Source of the DNA: Enoplosus armatus
Taxonomy: Eukaryota; Chordata; Actinopteri; Centrarchiformes; Enoplosidae
Assembly (NCBI RefSeq): GCF_043641665.1
Contig: NC_092193.1
Span: forward strand, 10,160,501-10,224,500
Reading direction: 5' to 3'
Length of the DNA: 64,000 nt
The stretch's first letter is position 1; every line of letters starts with the position of its first letter. Both the position numbers and the translations under genes were made by a program. Under the pieces are notes generated by a model that was not told where the DNA came from, did not search any database, and worked only from the letters and a program-made list of their open reading frames with translations. Positions 27,637 through 39,694 of this stretch are shown one piece after another.

Positions 27637-29402
27637 TGTGTTTGCAAAATGGGAAAAAAAACTTTCTATCTTTCTTTTTAAAGTATTACCTCATTAATAA
27701 TGCAGTTCTCAGTTACGGGCAGTATTTTAGCCTATGCACCACAGACAAAAGGCTCCATTCAAACCTAAATGTTATGTGCTATGCTATGGTTGAGAAACTG
27801 CACAAGGGAAACAAACACAAATTCAGACATGAAAAGAGTGGGCGACATTCAGCCAAAGAGTGCCACAGGAAGTAATTCCTTCCAGCTCTGAGCCGATGCT
27901 GCGCTAATGGAGGTTATTCTGAAAGCCCCCTCAGATATCGGGTCCAAAATGGAAACAGTGATTGTGTTCCTAGAGGGGTTGTTGTACATGCAGTTCACAT
28001 ACCCCACCACATGACATGAGTCCTGGGTCATGGCCAGGGGGATTCAGCAGTGGAACAACTTTAGGTTATTCCAGTCAGGGGAAGGCAGGAAACGGGGGTA
28101 TAAACAGTAAATGGGGGTCACATTACACTTCCTCTCCAGTGATTCCCACAGAAGAACACATCCCTTCACAACAAACCCTCCTCAGAGTTTAGTTATGACT
28201 CACAAAACAAGTGACCAAAATATCACTGCTGATCCAAACTTAAGCTGAGTAACAGATGCTTCAGCAGAGAAAACTTTGTTTTTTTTTTACTTTATGAAAA
28301 CCAACTGTCCACCACAGCACTTTTTCTAATTGTTACAACAATGACATGTATTTTCCCCACAATCAGCAACAAAGTAAACTGGGAAAACAAGCACCTGGCA
28401 TGTTGCCTGAGTGAGTCCTTTGAAGACTGCGAACACAAGGCCAGAGGACGTGTCAAAACACCATCAAAACAATGACATCCATAAAAGGAATGTGGGACCT
28501 GGGTGATAACGCTCAGCTGGCACGTTAAACAAGCTGTACTGACAAGAGGGCTAACCTCAGAAAAGTACTGCTGACAAAGCTGACATTATTCTCAGTTCAA
28601 CCAAGATAACCTGACAAGAAGCGATGCGATACATACAGTAAGGATATTCTATTTATAGCCAAATGTGAGAGCAAATGTCAAACATCTGCGTACACATCTA
28701 GCCTTAACTACTACATATACACCACATGATCTTACCCTTAGGGTGGCTAAAGCAAGAGTTCAGTATAATAGAGCTGATTTTATCCTCGCAAAAAATGATT
28801 TATATGCCATTTTTAAAAAGATCAGACTTTTATGTGGGGAATTACGCTCAGTCAGGCTGAAGCGGTAGCAATACTACCAGATAAGGAACGACTCCGCTCT
28901 TCAACCTTTTTGCTCGACAAGATTCATTTGCACAACAGAGCAGTAACTTTCATGAATAACTCCAACCTCGTGGAGACAAACAAACTCGAAACATGTCCTT
29001 GAAGATTGACCGACGCATAAAACTGTGACACGTCCCTGAGCTATTAAAAACGGAATTACATTGAATTTCCACAGCAGTGAAACCTTTAAATAGTCTGTGT
29101 GCTCTCAATTACAGGAGTAACTGACTTCTAGCACCAAAGCTATAACTAGCATAGTGTATGCTGTCACACTCTGCAGCATTATGGCCTCACATACTGTGGG
29201 CCACACTTCCTTTATCCAGCATTTTCCTCTTCAGCGGAGAAAATGTGCTCCCTAAGGGCCAGAAAAGTCCCTGTATGAGATTTCTCTTCAAAGAGAAAAA
29301 GGCAACTGAGTTTCATTTCCTAAATACCTGAATAACTAAAACAAGATCACTGCTTGCTTTTCTAAATGGTGTTTTATTTGAAAAAAACATGCGGCTCAGG
29401 TT

Positions 29403-29584
29403 GATTCTTCACCGCGATTCTCCATTCATCCCCAATTACATGAGATCTGAATCCTCCCGCAGTTGAATTTCCAGAGACAAACGGGTCTCAGATAACCATT
29501 TTATATTCTAAAGGACATTTCATTCTTCACCATGATCCTCTATCCATCCCCAACCTGGATGACGCCAGAATCTTCCCACAGTTA
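29403..29584 (+). repeat. Diverged tandem duplication, about 118-bp period
   Basis: Unit 1 (29403-29465) contains GATTCTTCACCGCGATTCTC, CATTCATCCCCAA and CCCGCAGTT. Unit 2 (29521-29584) contains CATTCTTCACCATGATCCTC, TATCCATCCCCAA and CCCACAGTT in the same order and spacing. The 55 or so bases between the units are unlike either. Confidence 0.7.
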
Positions 29585-29880
29585 GTCACGGGACTGCTGG
29601 CAGGCTGAGGGGACTTGGAGGCATATGTGCCTTTCCATCTGTTGCTCACTCACTGCTTTCCAAACCCCTTCCTCTGTCAGCAGCCATCTGCTTCCAGCCC
29701 TACCCCACTGGCAGGAAACATGAGCACTTCCACCATAGGATATGGATGATACACAAATTGAAAAAAAAAGGAAAAGCCTATGGCAAATTTAATTGACCAC
29801 TGTCTCAGCCTTAAAACAAAACAAGATAATGTTGATAGAGGGAATTATAAATATCAAAGAGACAATACCACTTTAGATGT

Positions 29881-30915
29881 AGGGCTACAACTAAATGGAT
29901 TCTTTTTATTATCCATTTATCTGCCACTTATTTTCTGGATGAATCAATTCCACGATTAGTCGATCAACAGCTAATGGTGGAACTATTTTGATAATGGACT
30001 GTGGGAAATTTAAACAGGAATTTTTCACTCTTTTTCTGACATTTGATGGCAGATTAATCAATAACAAAAACCTTGTGTGTGATATTTCATTCTGCCCTTG
30101 AGTTCGACAAGCCGGTCAATGCAGTAGTAAAAGCCAGCTTCTTACTTCTGCCAAAATTAAGCCTTTTCTCTCATTCAAAGATCTTGAGAAAGTCATGCAC
30201 ACCTTTATATCCTCCTGCTTCGCCTGCAACTTCCTCTATACAGGCATTAGACAGTCGTCCCTGTCCCGCCCTAAATGGGCTGAACCCTTCCTATATTGCA
30301 GACCTCCTAACCCTTTATTCTATCTCCAGGTCCCTCAGGTCGGCTGATTCGGGGCTCCTGGCTCTCCCCACGATCTGAAGCTCAGGGGTGACCGTGCCTT
30401 TGCTGTTGCAGCACCTAGACTGTGAAACAGCAACCCCTGACTATCAGATCTGTTCCCTCCATTGACCCTTTAGTCCAGGCTCAAAACATACGTTTACTCA
30501 GTGTTTTAATCCTCCTGATGTGGCAGAGTTTTGACTTGTGCCTATGAGTTGTTTATTTGTGCCTATGAGCTGTGTGCTTTGATGTTTAAGTCGGTGTTTC
30601 TTTTATTTGTGATTTTAGCTTCCTGCTCTGGTCTGTAAAGCACTTTGGTCAACGTGGGTTGTATTTAAATGTTAGTTGCACCCCTAATCATTTGGTCTTT
30701 CAAAAAATAGTGAATTTCCTAAAGCCTAAGGTGACATCTTCAAATAGCTTGTTTTGTCTTATCAACACTTATTATCACCAAAGACAAAGAAAAGCAACAA
30801 ATTCTTACAATTGAGCGACTGGAAAAAGGGAATTTTAGTATTTTTGCTTAAGAAAAATGACTCTTATGATTATGAAAATATTTGTCTGTCAATTTACTTA
30901 TTGGTTCAGCTCTAC
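29881..30915 (+). repeat. 'GGGCTGCAACTAA' repeat, interrupted by a LINE relic
   Basis: The left part (29881 to about 30075) starts AGGGCTACAACTAAATGGAT. The right part (about 30672-30915) resumes the family's internal sequence with GGTGACATCTTCAAATAGCT, CAAAGAAAAGCAACAAATTC and TATTTTTGCTTAAGAAAAAT. Between them sits an L2-type LINE fragment, so the LINE inserted into an existing copy, or the two were joined later. Confidence 0.6.
30085..30671 (+). mobile_element. L2-type LINE relic, reverse transcriptase C-terminal end
   Basis: The fragment is a 5'-truncated, inactive non-LTR retrotransposon. Translated in changing frames it gives EFDKPVNAVVKASF, then DLEKVMHTFISSC and CNFLYTGI, then LNGLNPSYIADLL and RSLRSADSGLLALP, then GDRAFAVAAPRL followed by a stop where the family has Trp. 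These are in the order seen in the last part of the reverse transcriptase ORF of L2/Maui-like elements of fish. About 45 residues are missing between the second and third blocks, and there are at least two frame changes. The 3' end has CTGTAAAGCACTTTGGTCAA, the usual tail of this group. It is dead by nonsense, frameshift and deletion. Confidence 0.8.
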
Positions 30916-32283
30916 TTGCATGACATGAAAAGACTATGGTGGTGGTGTGCACACTATGGAGTATATTGTACATTATTACAGCATGCTGTCTCATCACCAT
31001 ATCACATATACTGCATTCAATCAGTCAGACTAGTTTTAATGAACTTCACAGTGTCCTTGCAACAGAAAGAGAATATTAACCATATTACATCACCATATAT
31101 CCCCAGAAACTCTGATTTCTTTCATCTAAAACCTAATGAAGCTGCTTAATGCTCAACACCCACAGATTCATGTATGGTTGGAACAAACGCACATCTCTTA
31201 TTCTGTAGTGAAAACCCTGTGACTCAAAGCGAACAGCTCAGAAATTCAATGGCTCTTCTCTTCAATAAAACATTAGATCAGAACTACTCCACACTACCCA
31301 TTAACAATGTCAGAATATGGCAGCATGAAAGAACAACCCTCTACTTTCTGCTCATAAGAGATTAGGATGAGTATACTCTAAATTTTCCTTTAACAAAAAA
31401 AACCCTGACCAGCTCACCCCCGCCCCTCCACATTCAGAACACAAGAAAAAAATTAGCTGTCTATCAATGGGAGAGAGAGAGCCTTTGTTCAATAGCACAA
31501 TGGAGGACATTCTGCTGTGGAGGATAGCGTCACATTCAATAAGCCAATGCTGAGGTGCTGCTGCAGAGAGAGGACAGCAGGGCTGATGCAGAAATGACAC
31601 TCTGACCCCTGCAGACCTCCCAGGCCTTCAGACCGAGGCTCTGTTTACAGCGCACCAGTTCAGCTCATCTCTGCTGACCCGCGGTCAAGAGTCGGGTTCA
31701 GTATTAAAATGCATTTCAGTGGGGGTATAATGAGCATTCAGAAGCTGCACAGAGAAACTGTAATCACAGACTAATCACAAAACAGGGAGTTTTTTGAGAG
31801 CCAGACATGTGCAAACCCTGTTATCTGGTGTGCATCTGTCAGGGGTGAAGTCTGTTACTACTACAATCCCAAGGATAAACTTGTGACGTAAACTTGATGT
31901 GAAGTGTTTTTTCAACACTGCACTCAAGGATTAAACATGGCTGAAACCTGATACTTGCTGTGCTCAACAAGAGGTGGTTCAGTTGCTACAGATGCTACGG
32001 AGGATCTGACTATGTCTTCGAGTGAATGGAAAATCAAAAGAAGCTCATACTTTTATCGATGCCCGGTTGGGCGACTTGACACGGGAGCTGCATAAACATT
32101 TCAGATGTTCAGATCTGTGTTGCATCACATCAAAAGGCTCAACTGAGAGCTTGACAGTGGTGTTGTAGACCTCTAAAACTTGAGATACACCTCCTGCAGA
32201 TACAGGATAGTGAAACTGAAGTCAAATGTTTTTTAGGTAATCTGTGTTTCTCGTAATTTTCAGAAACACTCGCTGGCAGCAAA
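30916..32283. other. Gene-free DNA, probably AGAP3 intron 1
   Basis: No exon, RNA gene or repeat recognised. Confidence 0.4.
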
Positions 32284-32885
32284 ATAAAGGACATTTTGGA
32301 AATGCAGTTATTCGTCCTCTTGCAAAGAGTTAGAGGAGAAGATTGATACCACACTCATATAGAGCTAGATCCAGAATATAATTAGCCTAGCTTAGCATAA
32401 AGACTGGAAGCAGGGGGAAACAACTAGCTTTACTTTGTCCAGAGTACAAAATTACACCAACTAACACCTCTAAATCTCACCAATTAGCACATTCTTTGTT
32501 TGTTTAACCCATATGCAAACAGTAAAAATGACAAGTTGTGGTTTTACGGATGGTTGTAACTATTTCTTGGCGAACAACAGTCTGGATAACTTCCTGGAGT
32601 CTGACTCACCACAAATAGTCGTTTTTACCTTTCTGTTTGTGTACTGATTGAACAAAGGATATACAACATGGTGATTAGTACGCTTTAGATTTGTTTTCAA
32701 ACTTTGGGGAGACTCAGGCTAGCAGTTTCCTCCTGCTTCCAGTCTTCATGCTAAGCTAGGCTAATCGCATTCTGGCTCCAGCTCCATATTTATCGGACAG
32801 ACATGAGAGTGGTATCAATCTTCTCATCTAATTCTCACTAATAAAGCGAATAGGTGTATTTCCCAAAATGTCTAACTATTCCTTA
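32284..32885. mobile_element. Fold-back (long inverted repeat) element, non-autonomous
   Basis: The left arm (about 32289-32441) and right arm (about 32700-32880) are inverted copies. GAAGATTGATACCA at 32338 pairs with TGGTATCAATCTTC at 32810, and TTAGCCTAGCTTAGCATAAA pairs with TTCATGCTAAGCTAGGCTAA. AGACTGGAAGCAGGGGGAAA pairs with TTTCCTCCTGCTTCCAGTCT. Arms are about 80 percent alike, with about 260 bp between them. The element is non-coding and, from memory, a dispersed MITE-like family in acanthomorph fish. Its RNA would form a long imperfect hairpin. Confidence 0.8.
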
Positions 32886-35589
32886 AGAAATAATGGCAAT
32901 AATCCTATTTAAATAGTGGAATGCTGACCAGCCTTTGCTGTTCTGACAGTTCCCTCAAACCAAGAGGCATAGAGCTATTTACTTAACTTAATGCGGCGCA
33001 CAAAATGTTAGAAATGCACCAGTACCGATGCCCAGTTGTTTAATGTGTTCTTTCTATGTGATGCAGTATGTAGAAAATGAAAAAAAAACAGGCCATGGTT
33101 GGGCCTCTTCCATGCTTCACAGATGTATTTATGTCAGACTTTATTTAGGCACAAGATCTACAACTAGCAAATACTTAGTGAGCTACACTATAAACACCAG
33201 CATTCCACATTAACAGCAATTTACATTGACATACCGTGTGAGAGACACAGCTGGTGGTATTGACTGACATTTCTAACTCTATAACAGTTTCTAATCCATA
33301 TTCACAGATACGCTTTTGAAATATAATGAGCACATTGTGAAGATTTCATTTGCCAAAAGTAGCAGCTGCATTTTCCTGACACAGATGGCCCACAGTGACA
33401 ACTGTAAGCCCAGTTCCTTAAATCAAATTCAAACCTCACGACCACACACATCTCAACCTTTAAACTGTTACAACTCACTGTAAAACCTCTGTAAACCCAG
33501 CCTGTATTTTCCTGTTTAACAAATAAGTATCAACCAGGACTATATTTATCATCAGTATTCTTTAATTAAACTACAAAAGCTGTATTATACAGAACGTCTG
33601 CTACCGCATGACAGCATGTGGTCAACGAAAACAGTGCTAATTAAGATATTTCAGCGTTTTACATCTCAGTGGTCATGAAGAAATAAATCCCGCTTCAGTA
33701 GCAATGGAAAGATGCATTATCATCATTCTCTGCGTGTGATTAGCAGATGAGCACTCTGTTCATGCTCTCCTTGGCAATTGACTACAAGAGAGATGCAGTG
33801 TGTACCAGGGAGCTGCTTAGGTGACACACAAAGCCAACAGAGAGCTCTGAGGCTTCAGTCTGTGTGCTTTTTTGTATCTCTCTGTGTCGTCCCTATTGCT
33901 ATCTGAGCACACAATGCCCCATTGTGCAGGCTTATTAGTCCTTTCTTGAAATCCCAAGCACCCCTCTTGAGCAGCAGTGGATTTAGGTGACTGCCCTTGC
34001 TCTGACATTGGACTGTCAGTTGGAAATATGAATGTCAGCGTGAGCTTTTGCAGTTTTATGAAACGCAGTTATTTTAAGATACAAGATAACATTACAGCAA
34101 TGTAACATCATAACACTCGCCTCAAGGAACTCCCCTCAAAATACACAGAGGTCAGAGTCCTGAAATCATAACCTGCTGTTGGGAAAGTGCATTGCCACCT
34201 TGAGGCTAAAAAAGCAGGAAGGAGTGTTTACATCACCCTGTCCATCACCGGCCTGTACTGTTCTCGCCCTTTGCAATATGCCAGTCATGTCACACACTGT
34301 GTAGGTGCTTTTGTACTTCATATACCTGCATTCAGTCTATCCGCATATCTTTTCAACTACCTCCAGAACGTCCATAGAACATTATACAAGTTTGATAAGA
34401 CTAAAAGTTTCAAACAATCAAAACTCCCATTGCAAATACAACCAAAGAAAAACTATTCCCAAGGCATAGTCCTGTTAATGGAACACTCCTCCCCATTGAA
34501 ATGAATAGCTAAAAATATAACTGAAATCACATTACAGATACCATCTCTGCAGCTGTCTCCTTATCTAAGTGATCCGGATTTTATTCTACTTATAAACCCT
34601 CACATATTTATTCCCCCCTGACCAAATTCAGACTCCAACTGCAGTTCAGGGTTCAAGATGTAAACAGCACTCCCCATTAGTAATGAGTCAGTAAAAACCA
34701 CATTTACAAATAATATTAGTTTATTCCTCTGAATTAATGAATCTATCTGCTATTTCAAACAATTAATTATGCAGCAAGGACATGGTATCCAGTGTCTTGC
34801 CAAATGACTGTTGGATATTCATTAGCTTGGCTATCTGAGCTAACTCTGGTGTATTTAAGAAGACTTCTTGGGGCAAGCTTGTCCAGCCATGCACAGTACA
34901 TGTGGTGCAACACTGGTGATATACATGTACAGCTTTTCTGTTGTTATTTATTTCCTTATCTCTCCCCATGACAATGTGTGACTCAACAACATGCTGGATG
35001 GAGTTTAACCTGCAATCAGTTGATCACTGCTGTGATGAAATCAAAGTGTCATATTTGAATTTGCCTATCTTGGCTGGCAGCTACAAACTTCAACTTTCTG
35101 CTACATCATCAATGTTACTTCACAGTGAGGCTTAAAGATGGTCAACTTGTTGTGATGATCGACACGGAAATGTCAAGAGAATAAACATATTTGTCTGTCA
35201 ATGAAAAAGGCGGAGCTACCACTCATTAGACATCTAGACTTTTTATCCAATTGCATATTATTTCATCTTTACTCTTCATTATTTTTAGCAGCATCCTGCA
35301 GCTAGTATTTAATAAGTCAATCTGCTGGTCAGTGTGTCAGACAAAAACTATTGAATATGTTCCATCATGGGACACAGTTACAATTGGGGTGTGTATCAGC
35401 TGCTTGCTCACATGGAGATGAAGCCTAGTCCCAGACTTAAGAAAAAGCTTACCTGACAGAGCCATTGAAAATATCTTAAACCAAATCATTGTCCAGGAAA
35501 TGACACTTTTCAGTTTAGCCTGATTGATAAAGTGCCGGTTTGCCACACTAGCAACCCCACAATCTAATCCTGGGGATTTTAGAGTAATT
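32886..35589. other. Gene-free DNA, probably AGAP3 intron 1
   Basis: No exon or RNA gene recognised. The frame at 34187-34504 has no family resemblance and no splice context. Confidence 0.4.
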
Positions 35590-35955
35590 TAACATTATTT
35601 CGATGAAGGTTCTCAGTCATTCGGGTCACAGGTAAAACCTGGCAAACTGGGCAACTGCCACTGGGGCCCCCGCAAAAAAGTGTTTCATCAAATTAGCACA
35701 AACTGACAAAGAAATCCTTGAGCCAGGTAGTATTTCAATATAGGAGTACTGGTTAGTTTCTGGGCCTCTGTGCCAAATATAATAAAGCTGCCATCTATAG
35801 TGTGCTGTGTGCACTGCACCTGATAGGAAATTGAAGCCAACAGGGGCCCAACAGCAAATGCCCTGAAGCCCCCAAACAGATTACCCCGCCACACTTATCC
35901 AAGCCTCTTGGATCAGCAGTGAAACATCTTCAAGACAGTGAATCCACTTGCCAAC
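35590..35955 (+). repeat. Degenerate interspersed repeat
   Basis: GATGAAGGTTCTCAGTCATT near 35603 and AAGCCTCTTGGATCAGCAGT followed by GAAACATCTTCAAGACAG near 35902-35937 resemble motifs that recur across teleost genomes in dispersed repeats. The middle contains 'gggcaactgccactggggccc', a second repeat-like string. The class is not determined. Confidence 0.4.
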
Positions 35956-38790
35956 CACTTAGTACTTCTCTATATTTTGGCACTGCCATTTTGCTTGCAC
36001 ATTTCCTGGTCTGGTCATTCTCACGTCTTATCATGAATTACATGTTTGTCTAATTTAAGCTTCAGCTGTCCTGTATTCACAAACCTTGTTTTAATAAAGA
36101 CAAAAGAGAAAAAAAATGTTCTTTGTTATTGCAATATGAATTTGCTCACAGGCCAGAATATTAATCACTGTGATGTCAGGCAAAAAAAAATACATACACA
36201 AAAACCAGTATGGGGTGTGACCGCCACATAAAAGGTCTTATTAATCAACAACAGGGAAACCTTAGTAACGATGGGAATTCATTTTGTAAGGGCTGTAATT
36301 TCTATTCACTCTTTTCTTCAGCATTTTCAGCTAAATGCACGAGCCACTGGTTCCTTAGCAACAGACTCTGCAATGATGCAAGATTGAAGAGGAACAGCTC
36401 TGCAGTTCCACGGTGCAGGTGAAGACAAGTCGGCCAGTGTCTCCTGTTGCAGGTCTTCAAAGCCTCTTGAAGTTACAGTTATTAAGGCAACTGCATCTCA
36501 TTTAACAGCATGAAAAAGCACCAGAATGTACATCAAAGCTAATGCCATGTTTTTGTGAAAAGGGCACCAAAATCTGTTATGCCTTTTGACATATGGTGTA
36601 CGCTTATAAGTACCAATTTATGTCCAAAAGTCAAAGTTTACCCCAAACATGTTAACAATGTGCTCAACAGATTCATAAGTAAACAGGTACAGGGAGAATA
36701 GTTTGCATTTCTGTGCCTGTTTTGTTGTTCAGTAGTGGATTTTTGTTTTGGGGTTAAATATATCCTCATTTAACATTTTGTATAAGCCTGTACGTGTGGA
36801 CAAAATGCTACAACCATCATAGTTTTGTTTTTATTCCCAAGGATGCCTGGCCAAATACAGACAATGCGACATCCTACTGAGAGATTTCCAGTCTGAAACA
36901 TCCACAATAAGCGTCAGGTTTAGCATGCAGCACTTCAGAATCAGAAAGCAAGGACTTGTTTCTAATCTTTTTTGCTAATGTTCAATAATCGCACAGAGAG
37001 AAACTGATGTCACAGAGAGACCAGTCTGTCCACCAACAGAAGCCACGGTAGACGATAATGCCGTCCATATGTCGTGTTTTGAGAACAATAAAAAGTACAG
37101 CGGCCTTCAGACATGACCCAATTCATGAACTTGTTTGCTAGCTAGCAGTATGTATCTAAGTGCTAACATGCTATCTTACATTTAAAGCATCAACTCTTTT
37201 TTTCTGAGGGTTGTTAAATGGCATTCTAGGAAAATAAAATTATGTAACTGAAGTAGACACAACAGCATGAACCCAGGATTAAAGTGAAGTTCAACACAAC
37301 AAAATTACTTTTAAAAATGTACGACACAGAACACTTGAAGCTGATGGTGAAGTTGTCCTTTCAGTCAAGTCTTTGCTCATCTTTTAGGAAGAAGAAATAA
37401 AAAATATTCATATCAAAAACAGAATTGCAAATGGAGCAAGCAATAACCTTTAGAGAGGTGCATCTAAGAGATAACTCATTAAAGGCCCCAGTGTTGTCCT
37501 ATCCAGCTACAGAATAAAGACATGCCTTCATTGAGAACATCATGCAACAATCCTAAGGCATCAGAAAAAAGGAAAATCACCCTTTCCTCAAAAGGTTAAA
37601 CTGAGACACCACAGGCCCACCAGTTGATCTCTTATTTTCACATGAAGATGACTTTTATTTTCATTCTGAACCGTCCTAAACTTAAAGACACTCCATGACA
37701 CTCTGATTCTGCCTTAAGTTTTTATGCCGGTGACTATTATGTTGTGTAAATTAAGGTAAATATCAAACCTCAAATGTGTTTAACAATTACTGTTGCTGTG
37801 TCATGGACAGGTAACAGAAAATCCTGAAGCATGGTCACTGCTGACTGCATATACTGATTTTAAATGTTGTCAAAATCATCTCTGACAATCCTGAGGCCTG
37901 ATCTTGAAATATTGACATATTACCAATCTACATTAAAGCCAACATGTCAACATCATCCTTAACATTACATTTGTCATTTCTTTTTTTAGCATTCAACAAC
38001 ATTTCCCATTAATATTTGCCATTGGCACGCTATCAGCACCTAACAGGAACTGTAGTTGTTGAATGCTAACAAAACAAGCATTGCTATAGTTGTTAATAAT
38101 ACTAGTTGTTATGCTAACAAATAACACTGTTCAAGACAGTTACTATCTCACCCTTTCACTGTCAACTCATAATTTCTGCCAAAACCAAACTAGCCAAACT
38201 GCTTTCACTCGATAGTCCAGATTATTTCTCAAATTGTGCAAACATAATAAAATAACGGGCACATGTTGGTGTATTTTAATGATCACTGCGAGTGCTGCTT
38301 TCAAGATAAACTGCAACTTGATTACTTTTATTTGACCGTATGAATAGTATCTAAATCAAGATAATGCTACTGGAACCAGTGGTGCAAATGTGTGCATGTA
38401 GACAGTTGCTATAATACTCCTCCAGACCCATAACAGCTGACTTTGATGGACAGTGCACTGACTGCAATGTCACACAGCCGTTGATTGGATACATGGGCGG
38501 GCGAGTAGCAGGGAGAAACACACAAGAAACCGCTACCATCATTTAAGACGTTCACATCTGACAGAGCATCACTTGGATTTGACAAGCTGCTGTAGCTCTC
38601 CACGCATTTAGGGAGGTCTGGTTTGCAGTCACTGTCATCCTTCCCTGGTCAGGTTATAACATTTGGTCTTGATTTCCAGTGTGACAAAGAATGTACCGGC
38701 TGAGCGGCTTTATAACAAACCCAATTATGTCCATAATGCCATCTCTAGTGGTAGGCCTACATCATTATTTCTCTTGCTCCCGGTGTAACA

Positions 38791-38828
<38 letters not shown>

Positions 38829-39324
38829 CATGCCTCTGCATTGTTCGGGCCAATCATTAGTTTCATGTAACATGTGACTTCACATTGGCAGCCTCTGCTC
38901 CATGGACGTGGGTTCAAAAAATAAAAAGATCTCAAGTCACTCACTGGAGGTCAGGCTTTAGTGCATGAGATGTGAAAACTGTGTTCCCTTTAGAGAAAGC
39001 CACGAAGCTGCTGAAACAATATTTGAGAGCTAATTACAATCTCACAGGCTGCTTCTTGTGAGTGCCATTGAACATTTTATTGTTAACACTGCGGTGCATG
39101 GGGGGCAATTCATTCCCTGAGCAGGACTATGAGATCGGCTATACGCCCCCAGCTTCAAAGTGTAATTGTTGACACTGTGCTATGCGCCCATGACAATGTG
39201 TACATAAAAGGAAGGGAAAGGAGACCCCCCTCAAAACAGACACCCACCCCCTATCCCCCAACCCTCAATGAATGAGAAGCACCAAACGACAGAGAACAGA
39301 CAGTATGACCCCCCCTCTACTCAC
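35956..39324. other. AGAP3 intron 1, proximal part
   Basis: Directly downstream of the AGAP3 donor site on the minus strand. No further exon recognised. A long TG microsatellite lies at 38795-38826. Confidence 0.5.
38795..38826. repeat. (TG)16 microsatellite
   Basis: Perfect TG run of 32 bases, about 500 bp inside the AGAP3 first intron as measured from the donor site. Confidence 0.97.
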
Positions 39325-39694
39325 CTTCAATGGAGATTACATGCTCTCGGATCTGGTTCTGCAGGGCCAGGTCGTCAATGCGCTCGATCAGGTCGTAGAT
39401 TGCGTAAATGTTCGGGTGGACAGACTCGAACCGATGGATCTCTGCCCTGATGGCCGCTGAGTTGGACAAAACAAACTGCGAGCCCGCTGTGCCGGGTTGG
39501 GCAGCCTGGCCCGAAACAGTCCCCGAACCGAACTGGCCAGCCCCTGAGCTTGCAGACGATCCGGATCCGAACTGGGACGGGATAGACTGGGGCACTGGGA
39601 CGGGGACTGCCACCGGGACCGTGCCTGGAGTGGGCATGGCTGGCTGAGACTGCTGCGAGATACCGGACACTGGGACGCTCGACTGGAAATTCAT
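39325..39694 (-). CDS. agap3: AGAP3-like ArfGAP, first coding exon (partial gene)
   Basis: This exon encodes the first 123 residues of an AGAP-family protein (ArfGAP with GTPase-like, PH and ankyrin-repeat domains). Family members switch off Arf GTPases in membrane trafficking, and mammalian AGAP3 is tied to synaptic receptor signalling. The diagnostic part is residues about 77-123, with SNSAAIRAEI, RFESVHPNIYAIYDLIER and LQNQIREHVISIE, which precede the GTPase-like domain. AIYDLIER and HVISIE fit AGAP3 better than AGAP1 (SIYELLER, HVIAIE as I recall it). The ATG at 39694-39692 has A at -3. The exon ends GAAG|GTGAGT at 39325, phase 1, so the split codon would become the Asp expected next in the family. 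Residues 1-76 are an unusually long Pro/Val/Gly/Ser/Gln-rich extension. The GTPase, PH, ArfGAP and ankyrin exons were not found in the window and should lie beyond position 1. AGAP1 is the main alternative. Confidence 0.88.

Larger units (their letters stand above)
25085..29880. other. Gene-free DNA, probably AGAP3 intron 1
   Basis: No recognised exon. It contains a CA microsatellite at 25907-25927, a perfect short hairpin at 27608-27636 and a diverged tandem duplication at 29403-29584, each listed separately. Overlapping open frames are uninformative. Confidence 0.4.

Noticed and set aside
39408..39647. Plus-strand frame over the AGAP3 exon
   Set aside because: Antisense shadow of the AGAP3 first exon, open because of its GC-rich repeats.
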